Source: Chondrosia reniformis (taxonomy: Eukaryota; Porifera; Demospongiae; Chondrillida; Chondrillidae). From it: DNA of 64,000 bases. Positions 60,560 through 64,000 of the stretch are shown one piece after another. The DNA lies in the NCBI GenBank assembly GCA_947172415.1, contig OX359190.1, forward strand, positions 7,068,001-7,132,000, in the 5' to 3' direction. The notes beneath the pieces are model-generated. The model was given only the letters and a program-made list of their open reading frames with translations, ran no database searches and was not told the DNA's origin. The translations under genes and the position numbers were made by a program. How positions within the stretch are numbered: the stretch's first letter is position 1; each line of letters opens with the position of its first letter.

Positions 60560-61560
60560 CTTTTTAGTTTGTTTTACTGTTCTTGCTTTATTCCTCTTTA
60601 TTTACAACACAAATGACATTTATGATACATGTCTGTGTCTTGTAATAATGCCGTAATCTAAGGGACATGGTCCAGCCTTTGGATTTTTGGAATACTTGTT
60701 TGCATAATCTATGTAAGCATTCAGTATATTGCATAACAAGTATTGCGTTCAAGTGCCGATCCTGGTAAATTAAGACTTATTAAGTTCAATACCAGTACTA
60801 TATGATTTCTTACGTTCGTTACGGGTACTGGCATCGTTACCTTTTTGGATTAGTGTACCGGTAAGGTTTGTTACTATATGCCGGGTTATCATTGACTTGT
60901 TTATTACTGCAAGGCACTAAAATAAGGTTTTCTTCCACATGATACCAGCATATTATTTATTAAAGTATTGCCTTCAAATTTGAGGGCCTGTGTTTGGGTG
61001 CACCATTCCTACTTCAGCTTGGTGCACCCAAACATAGAAGTATATGGTTAAGTTACTTAAATTTCAGTATATATGCAACTTCTGTATGATTAGCCTTATC
61101 ATACTTTTGCAGATGTATTATATAGTGAACACTGCCATTCCTACTTCTAACATCATTTTTGTAATGTTTTTTTATTTACTTGTATGTCCTGGTATCAGAG
61201 CAATAAAATTGAAAGTAAAAGCCAATGCATGCAAGAGCACTAAACAGACCTAAGCACCTGGATTTTAGACCCTGTATATATGCGCTAGATACAGCTTCTT
61301 GGAAGCTCCTACCTGCATGCATGGACAAGGGGTCATTTCAATGTCAAAACAATTGTGTATATAATATATCTACTTTCCATAAATACATAAACGGCTTTAG
61401 CAGTCAGAATCAAGTGAGGGTTCTGCCATGATCGAATTGATATATATAGGTTAAAAGATATAAAATGAATTTTCCCTAATAAATACATGGAACATGTACA
61501 TACAAACAGAAAAAGGGAGTCTACAAGTATATATATATATATATTGTTACCGTCACATTC
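60560..61560. other. Intergenic spacer
   Basis: Nothing coding seen. TGGGTGCACCA and TTGGTGCACCCA at about 60997-61030 form a small inverted repeat, and (AT)n occurs at 61530-61545. Part of 60740-60960 may be old element sequence. Confidence 0.5.
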
Positions 61561-61564
61561 TAGG

Positions 61565-63125
61565 TAGGTGGAGAGAGGTCGTTGAGCAGGTTGAAGGAGG
61601 CAGTTGAGCAGGTTGAGGGAGGCAGTTGGCAGGTTGAGGGAGGCACTTGGGCAGGTTGAAGGAGGCACTTGGGCAGGTTGAGAGAGGTAGTTGGGCAGGT
61701 TAAAGGAGGCGGTTGGGCAGGTTGATGGAGGCAGTTGGGCAGGTTGAAGGAGGTGGTTGGGCAGGTTGATGGAGGCAGTTGGGTAGGTTGAAAGAGGCAG
61801 TTGGGCAGGTTGAAGGAGGCAGTTGGGCAGGTTGAAGGAGGCAGTTGGGCCAGTTGAGAGAAGCAGTTGAGCAGGTTGAATGAGGTGGTTGGGCAGGTTG
61901 AAGGAGGCAGTTGGGCAGGTTGAGGGAGGCAGTTGGGCAGGTTGAGAGAGGCAGTTGGGCCTGTTGAGGGAGGCAGTTGGGCAGGTTAAGGGAGGCAGTT
62001 GGGCTGGTTGAGAGAAGCAGTTGAGCAGGTTGTAGGAGGTGGTTGGGCAGGTTAAGAGAGGCAGTTGGGCAGGTTGAGAGAGGCACTTGGGCAGGTTGAA
62101 GGAGGCACTTGGGCAGGTTGAGAGAGGTAGTTGGGCAGGTTGAAGGAGGCGGTTGGGCAGGTTGATGGAGGCAGTTGGGCAGGTTGAAGGAGGCGGTTGG
62201 GCAGGTTGATGGAGGCAGTTGGGTAGGTTGAAAGAGGCAGTTGGGCAGGTTGAAGGAGGCAGTTGGGCTGGTTGAGAGAAGCAGTTGAGCAGGTTGAAGG
62301 AGGTGGTTGGGCAGGTTGAAGGAGGCAGTTGGGCAGGTTGAGGGAGGCAGTTGGGCAGGTTTAGAGAGGCAGTTGGGCCTGTTGAGGGAGGCAGTTGGGC
62401 AGGTTGAGGGAGGCAGTTGGGCTGGTTGAGAGACGCAGTTGAGCAGGTTGTAGGAGGTGGTTGGGCAGGTTGAGAGAGGCAGTTGGGCAGGTTGAGGGAG
62501 GCGGTTGGGCTGGTTGAGAAAGGCAGTTGAGCAGGTTGAGGGAGGCAGTTGGGCATGTTGAAGGAGGCAGTTGGGCAGGTTGAAGGAGGCGGTTGGGCAG
62601 GTTGAGGGAGGCAGTTGAGTAGGTTGTGAGAAGCAGTTGAATAAGTTGAAGGAGGCGGTTGGGCAAGTTGAGGGAGGCAGTTGGGCAGGTTGAGGGAGGC
62701 AGTTGGGCAGGTTGAGAGAGGCAGTTGGGTAGGTTGAAGGAGGCGGTTGGGCAGGTTAAAGGGAGGCAGTTGGGCAGGTTGTGACAGGCAGTTGGGCATG
62801 TTGAAGGAGGCGGTTGGGCAGGTTGAGGGGGGCAGTTGGGCAGGTTGAGGGGGGCAGTTGGGCGTGTTGAGGGAGGCAGTTGAGCATGTTGAGGGAAGCA
62901 GTTGGGCAGGTTGAAGGAGGCAGTTGGGCATGTTGAGGGGGGCAGTTGGGCATGTTGAGGGAAGCAGTTGGGCATGTTGAGGGGGGCAGTTGAGCAGGTT
63001 GAGGGAGGCAGTTGAGCAGGTTGAGGGAGGCAGTTGGGCAGGTTGAGGGAGGCAGTTGGGCATGTTGAGGGGGTCAGTTCAGCATGTTGAGGGAGACAAT
63101 TGGGCAGCTTGAAGGAGGTAGCTGG
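61565..63125. repeat. Minisatellite, 22-bp unit, about 71 copies
   Basis: The unit is GGAGGCAGTTGGGCAGGTTG plus AG or AA. Because 22 is not a multiple of three, three units encode a 22-residue repeat on the minus strand, and the three minus frames are open over long parts. The plus strand is very G-rich, the minus C-rich. Higher-order structure is visible: a run of units near 61644-61805 recurs with the same variants 440 bp later (20 units) at about 62084-62245. It lies just 3' of the death-domain gene. Confidence 0.97.
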
Positions 63126-63188
63126 AAGAATGGTTATCCCAACTCCAAGGTATAACAACTAAAGTGTATCCAATTAGGAGGCAATTCA

Positions 63189-63502
63189 TTACAATTTACT
63201 AACTTTTTTTGATTTAATTAGTTTAGTAGCAACTTCATGAAATCCACTATCTTTCAGTGCTTCATTAAGCTTGGACAACGTAGCTTCATCTCCTTGTTTA
63301 TCAATCCATGATTCCAAGGATTTGTAGAAGGCTTCAGATGGTCCATTTGGTGTTCCAGTCATGTATGCTGTCTCTAATTGTGCAATGACATCTTCACTAA
63401 CTCCTAAACGTCTGCACACTCCCTTCCACTTCTGAACTGCTATAGAGTCAGCTACAGTCTGAAGTTGAACAATTGTCACTCGCCTTGTTAAAGGATCATC
63501 AC
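63189..63502 (-). CDS. Death-domain protein, last exon (partial; gene enters from the right)
   Basis: The exon begins after TTTGTAG at 63503, phase 1, and codes about 103 residues to a stop at 63189. It forms a death-domain fold: helix-like segments VADSIAVQKWKGVCRRLGVS, VIAQLETAY, SEAFYKSLESWIDKQ, ATLSKLNEALKDSGFHEVAT, then a Lys-rich C-terminus (LIKSKKVSKL). Death domains mediate binding in innate-immune and apoptosis signalling. The domain lies at the C-terminal end, as in adaptor, UNC5-like or Ser/Thr-kinase proteins. The upstream exons, and hence the rest of the architecture, are outside the window. Confidence 0.85.
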
Positions 63503-64000
63503 CTACAAATGTGTATACATACATAGTTACACATTGAATAGAACACATACCGTATTATATACATATTACCTCTTATATAAGCCCAGGTCTCTAATACAAG
63601 CCCGTCTCCAATAGAAGCCCACTTTTACACTACACTACTTTAACTACCATACTTTAGTAGTGTGTCAGTGTGCTTATATTGGGGACTAGGCTCCTATTTT
63701 TCAATAACACGAGAGCAAGGCGAGTAGTGAGCGTTAACCAAGTATCGATCGAGCTGTTAATGAAGTAAAAGTGTCCTATCGACTAATTTTGAATGTGCTA
63801 ACTAAGTAACGTACATACGGCTGAACCTGCTTCAGTTTGCAACGATTTTAGTACGTACTAGCTGCATACACTTTGATATGGGTAAGGTATGTACAGACAC
63901 ACAGTTGTTAATGACTGGTACCGTAGTGTATGTGGAAATTGTCCCAACAAAGTTGATTTACCATACATAAATTGAAGGGTTGAAAAATAAAAGCCCAGTC
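63503..64000. other. Upstream intron, with AAGCCC-rich repeat
   Basis: Intron sequence of the death-domain gene. It has TATAAGCCCAGGTCTCTAAT and CCAATAGAAGCCCA near 63573-63630, and TTGGGGACTAGGCTCCTATT at about 63680-63700 as their partial inverse, a layout like a small MITE. No exon was seen. Confidence 0.45.

Noticed and set aside
60389-60616. 75-codon plus-strand open frame
   Set aside because: It is the reverse side of the GIY-YIG remnant, which reads on the minus strand.
61333-63063. 576-codon open frame (and overlapping 265- and 128-codon frames) on the minus strand
   Set aside because: It is the 22-bp minisatellite read through; the unit lacks stops in every minus frame, so openness is automatic. 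No start context, splice sites or non-repeat coding part.

Overview
The window looks like animal nuclear DNA: AT-rich, full of introns, with classical GT-AG splice sites and metazoan gene families (two semaphorins, a RUNDC3-type RUN-domain protein, a SLC47/MATE exporter, a Golgi sulfotransferase, a death-domain protein). Small inverted-repeat elements, minisatellites and TACGTA-rich microsatellites are abundant. A non-bilaterian animal, perhaps a sponge, is my best guess, but this rests on style and gene content, not on a marker gene.

Every gene I could support lies on the minus strand, so transcription runs from high to low coordinates. From left to right: a ~1.15-1.19 kb tandem repeat (1-3495); a small four-exon gene of unknown function (4936-7675); a two-exon MATE transporter (7928-10328); a secreted Cys-rich protein (11007-11621); semaphorin A (21 exons, 14232-24996, with further candidate first exons upstream); semaphorin B (18 exons, 29805-45260); a RUNDC3-like gene (9 exons, 45404-57108); a single-exon sulfotransferase (57387-58760); Penelope-like retroelement debris (58918-60550); a huge 22-bp minisatellite (61565-63125); and the last exon of a death-domain gene that enters from the right edge. 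Exons were assembled by hand from splice sites and reading phase. For both semaphorins, MATE and RUNDC3 all phases close and the summed lengths are multiples of three (924, 857, 576 and 305 aa).

The two semaphorins are tandem paralogues sharing many intron positions but have split in design. B has signal peptide, sema, PSI, a transmembrane helix and a long tail. A has an Ig domain before sema, then PSI and a laminin-G/concanavalin-like C-terminal domain, and no membrane anchor. One secreted and one membrane-bound guidance-type ligand from one locus is the main biological story.

The second story is a dispersed ~250-bp repeat carrying a well-formed type I hammerhead ribozyme (27399-27453, 40931-40985, 59069-59123). 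A fourth copy begins exactly at the predicted self-cleavage site (12613). One copy lies directly downstream of a Penelope-like reverse transcriptase remnant, as expected for a Penelope pseudo-LTR. A third point is a ~50-copy, 28-bp minisatellite that seems to have grown out of a hAT transposase reading frame and now abuts a splice donor of the RUNDC3-like gene.
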